DNA of 62,468 nt. Source: an uncultured Verrucomicrobiota bacterium. Its GTDB lineage: Bacteria; Verrucomicrobiota; Verrucomicrobiia; Opitutales; Seribacteraceae. Positions 27,057-34,587 of the stretch are shown here, piece after piece (within the stretch, counting starts at the first letter, position 1; the number at the start of each line of letters is the position of its first letter). A program made the position numbers and the translations under genes. The stretch covers positions 1 to 62,468 of the forward strand of contig CACMBV010000013.1 of the NCBI GenBank assembly GCA_902612125.1. The letters run 5' to 3'. A model generated the notes under the pieces. The model saw only the letters and a list, made by a program, of their open reading frames with translations, was not told the DNA's origin and did not search any database.

Positions 27057-27766
27057 GAATTCAACCGCAACATGGAGAGTCCGGCATCCACCTTGAGAAT
27101 CTGTCCGGTGATGGATGTGGCCGCATCGGAATGGAGGAAGGCAAGGGTGGATGCGATCTCTTCCACCTCAGGAATTTTCTTTAAGGGATGCCTGCCTTCG
27201 ATCATGGGTAGCATTTTTTCTCCGCCCACCATCGCGGTTCCCATTTCTGTGGGAGTCAGGGTAGGGGCCACCACATTCACCCTTACCTTGGGTGCAAGAT
27301 CAGCGGCCAACGCGATCGCAAACCCTTCCAATGCCGATTTGGCCGCGGAGATGGCACAGTGGTTGGGCAGTCCGGTGCGGGCAGCCACTGATGAGAGCAG
27401 GGCGATTGATCCATCCAAACGGGGTAACAAGGCTTGAATCGCGGTGAAGGCATCAAGCACACTGGTTTGATAAGCTTCCAGCATTTGTTCCGTTTTGAGG
27501 CGTTTGATCGGACCAAGAATGACTTTACCCGGGCAGAAGGTCAGGGCATGAAGAGTTTCAGGCAGGAAGTTGAGATAGCTTGCTGGGTCGGTGGCACTGG
27601 CGGTGATCCACTGACACGACTCGGGTTTATTTTCGGGAATGCTTCTTGAAAGAGCGTAGACCTGGTGACCTGCTTGAACTGATAAATCCACCAATGCCCG
27701 GCCAATCCCGCGGGAGGCCCCAATGATCAGGTGGTTGGTGGTATTTGATATACTGGTTGAATCCAC
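27053..27766 (-). CDS. Short-chain dehydrogenase-like protein lacking the catalytic tyrosine
   Basis: This 237-residue Rossmann protein has a good dinucleotide motif (IIGASRGIGRALV, residues 14-26) and the serine of the active site (LLSSVAARTG). The usual YxxxK reads ISAAK, so the catalytic Tyr is Ile, and the NNAG motif is replaced by FCPG. From memory, SDR-like proteins with a similar CPG motif and no Tyr occur beside photolyases in other bacteria, which would make this a conserved subfamily rather than decay. It may bind NAD(P)H without classical dehydrogenase chemistry. The GTG start directly follows an ECF-like promoter; the gene leads the photolyase operon, and the end overlaps phrB. 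Confidence 0.85.
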   Translation of the reverse strand: MDSTSISNTTNHLIIGASRGIGRALVDLSVQAGHQVYALSRSIPENKPESCQWITASATDPASYLNFLPETLHALTFCPGKVILGPIKRLKTEQMLEAYQTSVLDAFTAIQALLPRLDGSIALLSSVAARTGLPNHCAISAAKSALEGFAIALAADLAPKVRVNVVAPTLTPTEMGTAMVGGEKMLPMIEGRHPLKKIPEVEEIASTLAFLHSDAATSITGQILKVDAGLSMLRLNS

Positions 27767-27768
27767 AT

Positions 27769-27800
27769 TGATAGATCGTAGAATTCTTTAGATTAGATCA
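27769..27800 (-). promoter_or_regulatory. Predicted ECF-type promoter of the photolyase operon
   Basis: On the minus strand TGATCT (27800-27795) is followed after 16 bases by CGATCTATCA (27778-27769), the same arrangement as at 21193-21224. The GTG start codon of the dehydrogenase follows within 3 bases of the extended -10, with no ribosome site, implying a leaderless mRNA or a slightly later true start. Confidence 0.5.
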
Positions 27801-27836
27801 AGTTATTACTTTATCCTTCTCTTGCCTTTTTTGAAT

Positions 27837-27850
27837 AATGTAACAACATT
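27837..27850. promoter_or_regulatory. Palindrome upstream of umuD, possible SOS operator
   Basis: AATGT-AACA-ACATT is a perfect 5-bp inverted repeat with a 4-bp spacer, extended outward by TTGAAT/ATTCAA with a one-base offset. It lies 9-12 bp before the umuD start codons. A LexA-type operator would be expected here, but I cannot match it with confidence to a known verrucomicrobial LexA box. Confidence 0.35.
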
Positions 27851-27862
27851 CAAAAGGTCATG

Positions 27863-28378
27863 ATGAACCGCGGAGGAAAAAGAATGGGTGCCGGTCGCCC
27901 CAGGGGTACCAATCACTACGGAGAGCCCACCAAACCGGTGCGTATTCCCGTGAGTAAAATTGATCGCGTGCTTCGCTTTGTCCGCGAGCGTGAAGATAGG
28001 ATTCCCCTCTATGGAAATGAAGTGCCCGCCGGATTTCCCTCACCGGCTGATGATTATGCCGAAGGGGTTCTTGATTTGAATGCTCATCTCGTACGCGAAC
28101 CCACCGCCACTTTTTTTGTGCGAGCCCGGGGGGATTCGATGATTGGGGCGGGGATTCATGATGGTGATCTGCTGGTGGTTGACCGCAGCCTGGAAGCCAC
28201 CAATGGCAAGGTGGTGATTGTTTCGATTAACGGAGAGCTAACCGTAAAAAGGCTCCGCCAAGCCAAAGGCCGAACCTGGCTTATACCCGAAAACCCCGAC
28301 TACCCCCCCATAGATTTTCAGGAACAGGATGATACCCATTTATGGGGAGTGGTCACGAATGTGGTCCACTCCCTGTGA
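27863..28378 (+). CDS. umuD: UmuD/LexA-like S24 serine peptidase
   Basis: This 171-residue UmuD homologue is the accessory subunit of DNA polymerase V. The C-terminal peptidase domain has the catalytic Ser in RGDSMIGAG and the Lys in GELTVKRL. The self-cleavage site is Ala-Gly in [13 protein letters not shown], close to the CGFPSPAADY of E. coli UmuD. Unlike E. coli UmuD, it has a basic N-terminal extension of about 30 residues with an AT-hook-like RMGAGRPRG core, which could contact DNA. The second ATG (27863) is preferred because AAAAGG is then 5 bp away; ATG 27860 is the alternative. The end overlaps the umuC start by 4 bp (GTGA). Likely SOS-induced. Confidence 0.9.
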   Translation: MNRGGKRMGAGRPRGTNHYGEPTKPVRIPVSKIDRVLRFVREREDRIPLYGNEVPAGFPSPADDYAEGVLDLNAHLVREPTATFFVRARGDSMIGAGIHDGDLLVVDRSLEATNGKVVIVSINGELTVKRLRQAKGRTWLIPENPDYPPIDFQEQDDTHLWGVVTNVVHSL

Positions 28379-29616
28379 TTGCCCTGGCGGACTGCAATAA
28401 TTTTTATGTTTCCTGCGAACGGGTTTTCCGGCCCTCGCTGGAAAAACGCCCGGTGATTGTACTTTCGAATAACGACGGTTGTGCAGTTGCCCGTTCGAAT
28501 GAAGCCAAGGCCATTGGCATTCCCATGGGCGCCCCGTATCATCAGATTCGAAAACTTTGTGAAGGAAATGGCGTAGTCGTCCTGTCTTCGAATTACGAGC
28601 TGTACGGGGATATGTCGAGCCGGGTGGTCTCGGTGCTTGCCCGTTTTGCCCCGGAACTGGAAGTTTATTCGATTGATGAGTCTTTTCTTGATTTAACCGG
28701 CGTACCGAGTCCACTCCGGCTGAGTACACGGATGCGTGATCAGGTCAAACAGTGGACCGGCATCCCGATATCGGTGGGACTGGGGTCCACCAAGACCCTG
28801 GCCAAGGCGGCCAATCGTCTGGCCAAAAAGCAGGGAATCGGTTGTCAGCTTGTTGCAAAAGATGACCGCGAGGCATTGGAACGGATTGCGATTGAGGATG
28901 TCTGGGGAATCGGGCGAAGATTGAGTGTTCGTTTGCGGCGAATCGGCCTCCTCAATGCCTGGCAGTTTGCCCGGGCTCCTTCGCCCTCCATTCGGGCAAT
29001 TGGGGGGGTGACTTTGGAGCGTACACAGCGTGAACTGGGGGGAATATCCTGCCTGGAAATGGAGGAGATTTCGCCCCCCCGCAAGAATACCTGTTCCTCC
29101 CGCTCCTTTGGCAAACCAGTCATGGAACTGGAAGAACTCGAAGAAGCCGTGGCCAACTATGCTATCCGGGCCACCCGGAAGGTCCGTTCGGAAGGCTCAC
29201 TTGCTTCCGGTTTACAGGTGTTCATCATGACCAACCGTTTTCGGGAAGATCAGCCCCAATATTCCAATTCGCGGGTTCTTGGTCTTGATGAGCCAACCGA
29301 TGACCCCATCCGGATCGTTCAAAATGCCAAAAAGATGCTGCGGGATATGTACCGTTCCGGATATGCCTACAAAAAAGCGGGGGTGATTCTGCTGGATCTG
29401 GTTTCATCGGCTTCCCGTCAGGGTTTACTTTTCGAAGAGCATGGCAGTCCGCGTCGTCAGGATTTTGTCAATGCGGTGGAAGAAGCCGCGTCCCGCTATG
29501 GTGGGGGTGGAGCCTTTTGGGGAGGTCAGGGGATTGGCAAACAGTGGCGAATGCGCCGGGAAATGCGTACCCCCCGCTACACCACCCATTGGGATGATCT
29601 CCCATTGGTTAGATAA
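28375..29616 (+). CDS. umuC: Translesion DNA polymerase V subunit UmuC
   Basis: This 413-residue Y-family polymerase begins with the metal-binding block [16 protein letters not shown] and carries the catalytic [10 protein letters not shown] motif and the helix-hairpin-helix segment around [15 protein letters not shown]. The C-terminal little-finger/UmuC tail includes [14 protein letters not shown]. The GTG start at 28375 overlaps the umuD stop (GTGA), and the conserved N-terminus begins two residues later, so longer starts inside umuD are unlikely. It performs error-prone bypass of lesions with cleaved UmuD. It is followed convergently by the PQQ-type lipoprotein gene, only 14 bp away. Confidence 0.93.
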   Translation: MIALADCNNFYVSCERVFRPSLEKRPVIVLSNNDGCAVARSNEAKAIGIPMGAPYHQIRKLCEGNGVVVLSSNYELYGDMSSRVVSVLARFAPELEVYSIDESFLDLTGVPSPLRLSTRMRDQVKQWTGIPISVGLGSTKTLAKAANRLAKKQGIGCQLVAKDDREALERIAIEDVWGIGRRLSVRLRRIGLLNAWQFARAPSPSIRAIGGVTLERTQRELGGISCLEMEEISPPRKNTCSSRSFGKPVMELEELEEAVANYAIRATRKVRSEGSLASGLQVFIMTNRFREDQPQYSNSRVLGLDEPTDDPIRIVQNAKKMLRDMYRSGYAYKKAGVILLDLVSSASRQGLLFEEHGSPRRQDFVNAVEEAASRYGGGGAFWGGQGIGKQWRMRREMRTPRYTTHWDDLPLVR

Positions 29617-29630
29617 ATGGAAGTTTTTTC

Positions 29631-30965
29631 CTATTTACCGAAGTCAAAACAGGCAATTTGCTCGCCGTTACGGGCGAGCAGGTAGCCATTGACAAAGGCG
29701 GGTCCGTTCCAGCAACGGGCATTGCCAAGGAGTTGACGGGAGGAAACTTCGCGGAATTTTTCCGGGGATGCATCGATCACTGAAAGCACGCCGGAATGAC
29801 CAAGAATCAATAGTTTTTGATCAAGCAGTAGGATTCTTCCATAGCTGTACTTCTTTCCCCGCCACATCAATTTACCCGTTTTCGCTTCCAAACAAACCAG
29901 TAGATTTTCACTGAATCCGTAAATATACCCATTCTTGAACACGGGGTTGGAAAATTTTGCCTTTAAGTTTTTAGATGTCCAGGAGGATTCGACGCGATAC
30001 TTTACACTGCCTGGTTCGCGGGCGACAATAAAACATTCAGCCCCTTTCCCATAACCAGCAGCGAGCACGAAGGAATTGGATGAGACCGGAATAGGCTGTG
30101 CGATCTGTACATTGTTCATGAAAATCTTCCAAGGTTTTTCCCAGAGGGTTTTACCGTTTCTTGGATCCAGGGAAACGATCTTTCCCACAACGGAGACGAG
30201 CAAATGATCTTCACCTAGGAGGCGGAGGATTTCCGGGGATAGGTAGACACCCTTACCGACCAGTTGAGATTTCCAGAGTTGTTTTCCCGTTTCAATTGAA
30301 TAAGCCTTTGCCGCTGCCGATTCACCACCCAAACTTAGGATGATCATATCATTCCAAATCAGCGGAGAGATGGAAAGACCCCATTCAGGAAATTCATAAT
30401 CATCGGGGATGACAGGAATATTCCATTCCACTGTCCCCGTGTTTGCATCCACACGGCATAACCGACCATTGGTAAAAAGGGCATAGATTTTCCCCTTGTA
30501 CAATGTGGGGGTTGACCGCGGACCCGTACCGCTAAACATGTCATGCCATTTTGTGTTTTCTGCCACCCTCCAAACTTGCGTACCATCCTCTAAACTTCTG
30601 GCAATCAACAGTTCTTGTTCCTGCTCCTGCTCCATGGTGACCACGAGTTTCCCGGAAGTTACGATCGAGGAATGCCCAAGTCCGCAGGTGGTGGACCATC
30701 TTTCCTTTGCTGGTTTGGTCCAATCGATGGAAATGGTTTGTGCCGGAATGTGACCATTTCTTTTTGGTCCGCGGAATTGATTCCAGTTGGCGGATAAGTC
30801 CCGTAATGGTGGTTTGTAAAAATCGCGTTGTGGATCCTCACTCCTTGGAATGCTACTGGATAAGTCCAAGTGGGGTATCATTCCACCCCGCCATTCCATA
30901 CTTATGCATCCGCTAAGCAGAAGCAGGAAAAGTGATGGAAAAAGAGATTTACGAATTTTTTTTAT
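29631..30965 (-). CDS. PQQ-like beta-propeller lipoprotein with no canonical start codon
   Basis: This is an outer-surface or periplasmic propeller protein with repeated strands of the PQQ/quinoprotein type (VDANTGTVEW, YSIETGKQLW, LDPRNGKTLW, LEAKTGKLMW) and an N-terminal WNQFRGPKRNG motif common in planctomycete/verrucomicrobial quinoprotein-like proteins. The first ATG (30899) would drop an obvious lipoprotein signal encoded just upstream in frame (KKIRKSLFPSLFLLLLSGC), so translation must begin earlier. The only candidates are ATA 30965, which overlaps the upstream stop as ATAA, or ATT 30956. It is the third gene of the SOUL-peroxidase operon. There are no calcium/PQQ dehydrogenase residues that I could confirm, so it may be structural, BamB-like or non-enzymatic. 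Confidence 0.78.
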   Translation of the reverse strand: MKKIRKSLFPSLFLLLLSGCISMEWRGGMIPHLDLSSSIPRSEDPQRDFYKPPLRDLSANWNQFRGPKRNGHIPAQTISIDWTKPAKERWSTTCGLGHSSIVTSGKLVVTMEQEQEQELLIARSLEDGTQVWRVAENTKWHDMFSGTGPRSTPTLYKGKIYALFTNGRLCRVDANTGTVEWNIPVIPDDYEFPEWGLSISPLIWNDMIILSLGGESAAAKAYSIETGKQLWKSQLVGKGVYLSPEILRLLGEDHLLVSVVGKIVSLDPRNGKTLWEKPWKIFMNNVQIAQPIPVSSNSFVLAAGYGKGAECFIVAREPGSVKYRVESSWTSKNLKAKFSNPVFKNGYIYGFSENLLVCLEAKTGKLMWRGKKYSYGRILLLDQKLLILGHSGVLSVIDASPEKFREVSSRQLLGNARCWNGPAFVNGYLLARNGEQIACFDFGK

Positions 30966-31498
30966 CCCTGAAGAGCTTCTTCGATTGCCTTGATTAACTT
31001 TCTGGAAGTCGGAGAGGTCATGCTGCCAAAACGGTCGATGGGATTGCCGTCCTTACCCACAAGGATTTTTCCAAAATTCCATTTAACATTTCCCTTGAGG
31101 GGTCCGTTCTCACCAATGATGTCTTTGTAGATTGGATGGCGATTTGGTCCGTTCACATCGATCTTGGAATACATGGGGAAGCTGACACCGTATTTAGTGG
31201 AGCAAAATTCCTTGATTTCAGATTCGGAACCAGGTTCCTGTCCTCCAAACTGGTTGCAGGGAAAACCGCAAACGACCAAGCCTTTGTCCTTGTATTTATC
31301 GTATAGTTCCTCAAGTCCCTTGTACTGACGGGTAAAACCGCAACGGGAAGCGACATTTACCATTAGAATGACTTTACCCTTATGCTCGGCAAGAGTGGTG
31401 GACTCTCCGTCAATTGATTTCAGGTCGTGGTCGTAAATGGATTTTGCGGTGGCTGTCATAATGATTGCAAGATTAAGAAGAAAAATAAGTGTCTTCAT
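30962..31498 (-). CDS. Exported glutathione peroxidase family protein (Cys type)
   Basis: This 178-residue peroxidase has a signal peptide at residues 1 to about 18 (LIFLLNLAIIMTATA) and the catalytic set of the family: Cys in NVASRCGFTRQY, Gln in FPCNQFGGQEPG and Trp in VKWNFGKIL. A second cysteine (GFPCNQ) could serve as the resolving thiol, so thioredoxin-type reduction is more likely than glutathione. It removes hydrogen or lipid peroxides in the envelope. It is in an operon with a SOUL haem protein (4-bp ATGA overlap upstream) and the propeller lipoprotein. The setting in a photo-oxidative island fits lipid-peroxide defence. Confidence 0.92.
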   Translation of the reverse strand: MKTLIFLLNLAIIMTATAKSIYDHDLKSIDGESTTLAEHKGKVILMVNVASRCGFTRQYKGLEELYDKYKDKGLVVCGFPCNQFGGQEPGSESEIKEFCSTKYGVSFPMYSKIDVNGPNRHPIYKDIIGENGPLKGNVKWNFGKILVGKDGNPIDRFGSMTSPTSRKLIKAIEEALQG

Positions 31499-32091
31499 GG
31501 TTGTTTTGGTGATTTAGGTTGAGATGGAATGTTGGTTGGTTGAATTTTAATCCGTCGTATGGGTATGTGAATTTCTGATCTTTTGAAGGGACCGGGGATA
31601 AAAGGCCCGTTCCAGTAAACGCCGTAAGGTGCCCCGTCGGGTTCAAAAGTGGTATTTTGATCAAGCCACTGGGTAAGCCGACTTACATTATCCAGAAATT
31701 TTTTTTCAGAATAGCTTCCACGGATACCGATCGAGACAACCTTACGAGGAGGAATTTTGCGTATCTGAACCTGATCCGAAGATTCAATTTTTCTGGAAAG
31801 ATCTTTACTCCCAACAAAAAATCTCATTTTGCCCGGATTTATGTCCGCTTCCACAGGGGTAGTCATGGAAATATCATTTTGGTTGATGTACCGGAATAAT
31901 TTTCGAAACAGCCCGTTGTTTTCACTAAAGTAGGATTTGTCCGTAGACGCCTCCATCGCCATTCGCACGGGGAGTTCCAAAACCACAATTTTACCCACCG
32001 GTGTTTTATCATGCATGTTTTCGTACGCAAACAAACTCAAGGAAAGCATTGCTGAGGCGATGAAGAGTAAAAATTTCAATAACCTATTCAT
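31495..32091 (-). CDS. SOUL-family haem-binding-like protein
   Basis: This 198-residue exported protein has a hydrophobic signal sequence (residues 4-22) and the SOUL/HBP core: a region around SYFSENNGLFRKLFRYINQ, then ISMTTPVEAD and a late PDGAPYGVYWNGPFIPG segment. SOUL proteins bind haem or tetrapyrroles. In bacteria they often sit in light-stress gene clusters, and haem scavenging is a plausible role because free porphyrins generate singlet oxygen. It is the first gene of the operon with glutathione peroxidase and the propeller lipoprotein. A TGATCT-N16-CG motif lies immediately upstream (32092-32115), although its -10 would touch the start codon. Confidence 0.85.
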   Translation of the reverse strand: MNRLLKFLLFIASAMLSLSLFAYENMHDKTPVGKIVVLELPVRMAMEASTDKSYFSENNGLFRKLFRYINQNDISMTTPVEADINPGKMRFFVGSKDLSRKIESSDQVQIRKIPPRKVVSIGIRGSYSEKKFLDNVSRLTQWLDQNTTFEPDGAPYGVYWNGPFIPGPFKRSEIHIPIRRIKIQPTNIPSQPKSPKQP

Positions 32092-32115
32092 CGTTTCATA
32101 TGTAGGTTTAGATCA
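32086..32115 (-). promoter_or_regulatory. Weaker copy of the TGATCT-N16-CG motif
   Basis: On the minus strand, TGATCT (32115-32110) is followed after 16 bases by CGATGAAT (32093-32086). The -35-like half and the spacing match the two stronger sites exactly; the -10 half is weaker and covers the annotated ATG of the SOUL gene. If functional, translation would have to start further inside or the mRNA would begin within the present reading frame. Confidence 0.25.
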
Positions 32116-32186
32116 ACTAGAAACTTTTCTTTCCTGGAAGCGATGGCAGAAAACCGAAGGTCTGTCATTTTTTTGGAATTATAAAA

Positions 32187-32771
32187 TCAAGTTTTGATAA
32201 CGCGGAAGGTCAGATTAATACGGGGGCCAATCGGTTTTGCAGTGCGGGGAATCTCATGCAGCCAATGATGCTGGGTGGGACCGCTCATTAAAAGAAGACT
32301 GCCATTTTGTAATAATATTTCATGTTTCAGTTGGTTGGCTTTATATTTCTTATGCCTGAATTTGAATTTTCTCTCCGCTCCCAAACTCACGGAGGCGATC
32401 ACCGGGTTTTTACCCAGTTCTTTTTCGTCATCACTATGCCATGCGACCCGGTCTTTCCCATTCCGGTAGTAATTGATTAAAACTGAATTAAAGGAAATCC
32501 CAGCGATCGGTTCGATGGATTTTTTGATTTCCAGGAGTTCGTCCGTCCATGGTTTTGCTTTCATTTGAATACCCGAGTAGGAGTACGACATTCCCATGTC
32601 CCCATGCCAGGATTCGAGACGAGGAACCAGGCTTTCCTTCCCGTAAAACTTGATCCTGTTTTGCACCCATGGGATATTATCCTTTAGTCTGTGGAATAAT
32701 TCTTCAGCAATCTCAATCGGAAAGTGTTGAGAAAACATTTGTAGTTCGGCATCTGGAAGAGAAATTTGCAT
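32187..32771 (-). CDS. alkB: AlkB-like 2-oxoglutarate/Fe(II) dioxygenase
   Basis: This 194-residue protein resembles AlkB homologues of the ALKBH2/3 type, which remove methyl groups from alkylated DNA or RNA bases. The substrate-lid region is RLESWHGDMGMSYSYSG, the iron-binding pair AWHSDDE, the distal histidine in HHWLHEIPR, and the 2-oxoglutarate arginines in RINLTFR. A 12-residue longer form from TTG 32783 is possible; ATG 32771 fits the family better. It lies 24 bp downstream of the HDOD gene and is probably co-transcribed. It extends the repair functions of the region from photolesions to alkylation damage. Confidence 0.9.
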   Translation of the reverse strand: MQISLPDAELQMFSQHFPIEIAEELFHRLKDNIPWVQNRIKFYGKESLVPRLESWHGDMGMSYSYSGIQMKAKPWTDELLEIKKSIEPIAGISFNSVLINYYRNGKDRVAWHSDDEKELGKNPVIASVSLGAERKFKFRHKKYKANQLKHEILLQNGSLLLMSGPTQHHWLHEIPRTAKPIGPRINLTFRVIKT

Positions 32772-32795
32772 GGAATCCCTCAATCTATCCGAAAT

Positions 32796-33713
32796 CTACT
32801 CCTTTGAAAATATGGCCAAGTGCTCGGACTCCGCATTCAGGGCATCCTGCACCACTTCCTTACATTTCTCAAATTCCTGATCATCGATTTTTCTGCGTCT
32901 CAAAAATTCGGGGGCAAGGGAAAGCTTCACTTTGTAACCGCTGTTTCCAAAATCGATATCCTTAATAATATGATTCGCGAGACCAACCAAATCGATCAGT
33001 TTGTGAATGTTTGGATCCTCAACACCCATCCTCATGCTTTTTTTTACGGTGTGATGCCAGCGAGTCGATTGTTCGACAATGGGAGAGATGCCCCATTTTT
33101 GAACGACCAAAGCTCCAAGAACATCGTGTTGAAGGGAACGAAAATTCAATTCCGTTGAATGGAAGCTAAGATTATTTTCAAAAGCGTATTGAATTTCCCT
33201 AAAGAAATTTTCCGATGAAAATTTTAATTTAGCGACTTTTCCCAAGTCATGCAGTAATCCACATGAATAAGCATGGTCACTAAATTTCGATTCAAACCTC
33301 TCAGCAAGTGCTTCTGATGCAATGGCAACTCCACAACTATGCATCCATAAATCTTCAAGTTTAAAATCTGAACTGCCTTCCAATTCTTCAAAAAGTTTAA
33401 AAACTGAGGTGTTCAGTGCGATTTTTTTTACATTTTCAAGACCCAGTCTTTGAATTGCATCGGATATGGATGTGATTCTTTCAGCACTTCCCTGCCTGTA
33501 TTCAACATTGTTGGCAAATTTTAGAATTTTCGAGAATATAGCCTTATCATTTTTAATCACATCTCGAATGGCAAATAAGGCAGCATTGGAATCAGTAATG
33601 ATTTTAAGTAAATCATTCATGATCAGTGGAATACTGGGTAATTCCCCGGCCAGGCTTTCGACAAGATCATGGTATTCGATTGTAGTTTCGTTTGTCATAG
33701 GTACTTTTTTCAT
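32796..33713 (-). CDS. HDOD-domain signalling protein
   Basis: This roughly 305-residue protein has a single HDOD domain. Residues near the start (LPSIPLIMNDLLKIITDSNA) form the typical helical entry, and the degenerate HD motif is CGLLHDLGKVAKL, with a later RWHH. HDOD proteins are usually regulatory, acting in phosphorelay, c-di-GMP or stress-signalling contexts without proven hydrolase activity. It is a standalone protein with no receiver or PAS domain. ATG 33713 is preferred over TTG 33737. It leads a likely two-gene unit with the AlkB-like dioxygenase, an unexpected pairing that suggests regulation of the damage response. Confidence 0.85.
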   Translation of the reverse strand: MKKVPMTNETTIEYHDLVESLAGELPSIPLIMNDLLKIITDSNAALFAIRDVIKNDKAIFSKILKFANNVEYRQGSAERITSISDAIQRLGLENVKKIALNTSVFKLFEELEGSSDFKLEDLWMHSCGVAIASEALAERFESKFSDHAYSCGLLHDLGKVAKLKFSSENFFREIQYAFENNLSFHSTELNFRSLQHDVLGALVVQKWGISPIVEQSTRWHHTVKKSMRMGVEDPNIHKLIDLVGLANHIIKDIDFGNSGYKVKLSLAPEFLRRRKIDDQEFEKCKEVVQDALNAESEHLAIFSKE

Positions 33714-33785
33714 GACAGGATCAATCGGATAGATCAATAAAATAGCTAGCCCAACTTCCCCAAATTAAGAAATTTTTTGATATTT

Positions 33786-34496
33786 TTAATCGGTTAGAGA
33801 GAGGACCAAAAGTTTACTTGGGCAAAAAGCATCAAATCTTAATTCCTTATCCATATCTTCAATCCCCAGGCCATCCGCTTTATGAAGTTTCTGTTCATTG
33901 ACCGTGATTTCTCCCTCAATCAGCTGAATCCAAAGATTGGGTAGCCCGGGGTTGGGCTTCCAATTGAAATTTTCTCCAGTTTGCAGTCGAACTATGGACA
34001 CTTCTGCATCTTGACGAATTTCAATGGAATCACCCCGTCCGTCCCCCGAAAAAAGCAAGTTCATCTTGTTGGCAAAATTTTCGGTGGTTAATTTCTTTTG
34101 GGCATATTTAGGCTTTCCGCCTCCCTGATTTGGCCGCATCCAAATTTGGTATAGCTCAGTCTTTTCAGAATCGGATGGATTGAATTCGCTATGTTGCACG
34201 CCCTCTCCGGCACTCATGTATTGTAGGTCTCCCGCCTCCATCACTGACCCGTTACCCATACTGTCCCGGTGCTCCAGTCGGCCGGACAGTACATAGGTGA
34301 AAATTTCGGCATCCCGGTGCGGATGGGTTGGAAACCCTCCTCCTGGCTCAATGACATCATTATTCATGACCTGTAATGAATGAAATCCGCAGTGATCAGG
34401 ATCGTAATAGTTGGCAAAAGAGAAAGTGAATCGTGCATGGAGCCAGCCATGCTCCGCGGTTCCTCGTTGATGGGCAGGTCGGTATTTATATATCAT
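33786..34496 (-). CDS. Pirin-family cupin protein
   Basis: This 236-residue bicupin has the pirin signatures: GGGFPTHPHRDAEIFTYVLSG with the metal-binding histidines, QYMSAGEGVQHSEFN with a further His/Glu pair, and the C-terminal cupin of the YhhW quercetinase-like group. Pirins bind Fe(II) and act either as quercetin-type dioxygenases or as redox-sensing regulators. It is transcribed divergently from the renalase-like flavoprotein, with about 90 bp between the starts. A loose TTGGAA-N17-TAAAAA lies upstream. Its presence among oxidative-stress genes is consistent with a redox role. Confidence 0.9.
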   Translation of the reverse strand: MIYKYRPAHQRGTAEHGWLHARFTFSFANYYDPDHCGFHSLQVMNNDVIEPGGGFPTHPHRDAEIFTYVLSGRLEHRDSMGNGSVMEAGDLQYMSAGEGVQHSEFNPSDSEKTELYQIWMRPNQGGGKPKYAQKKLTTENFANKMNLLFSGDGRGDSIEIRQDAEVSIVRLQTGENFNWKPNPGLPNLWIQLIEGEITVNEQKLHKADGLGIEDMDKELRFDAFCPSKLLVLSLTD

Positions 34497-34587
34497 AAAT
34501 CTTTTTTATCGTGGTTCTTCTCTTCTTCCAAGAATTCATTGGACGGTAGTTCTTTCAATATTTTTCATTTGCGATAAAGTAACGGGA

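Noticed and set aside
32950-33737. TGATCT and TGATCC near the HDOD start as further ECF motif copies
   Set aside because: Neither has CG at the 16-base spacing.
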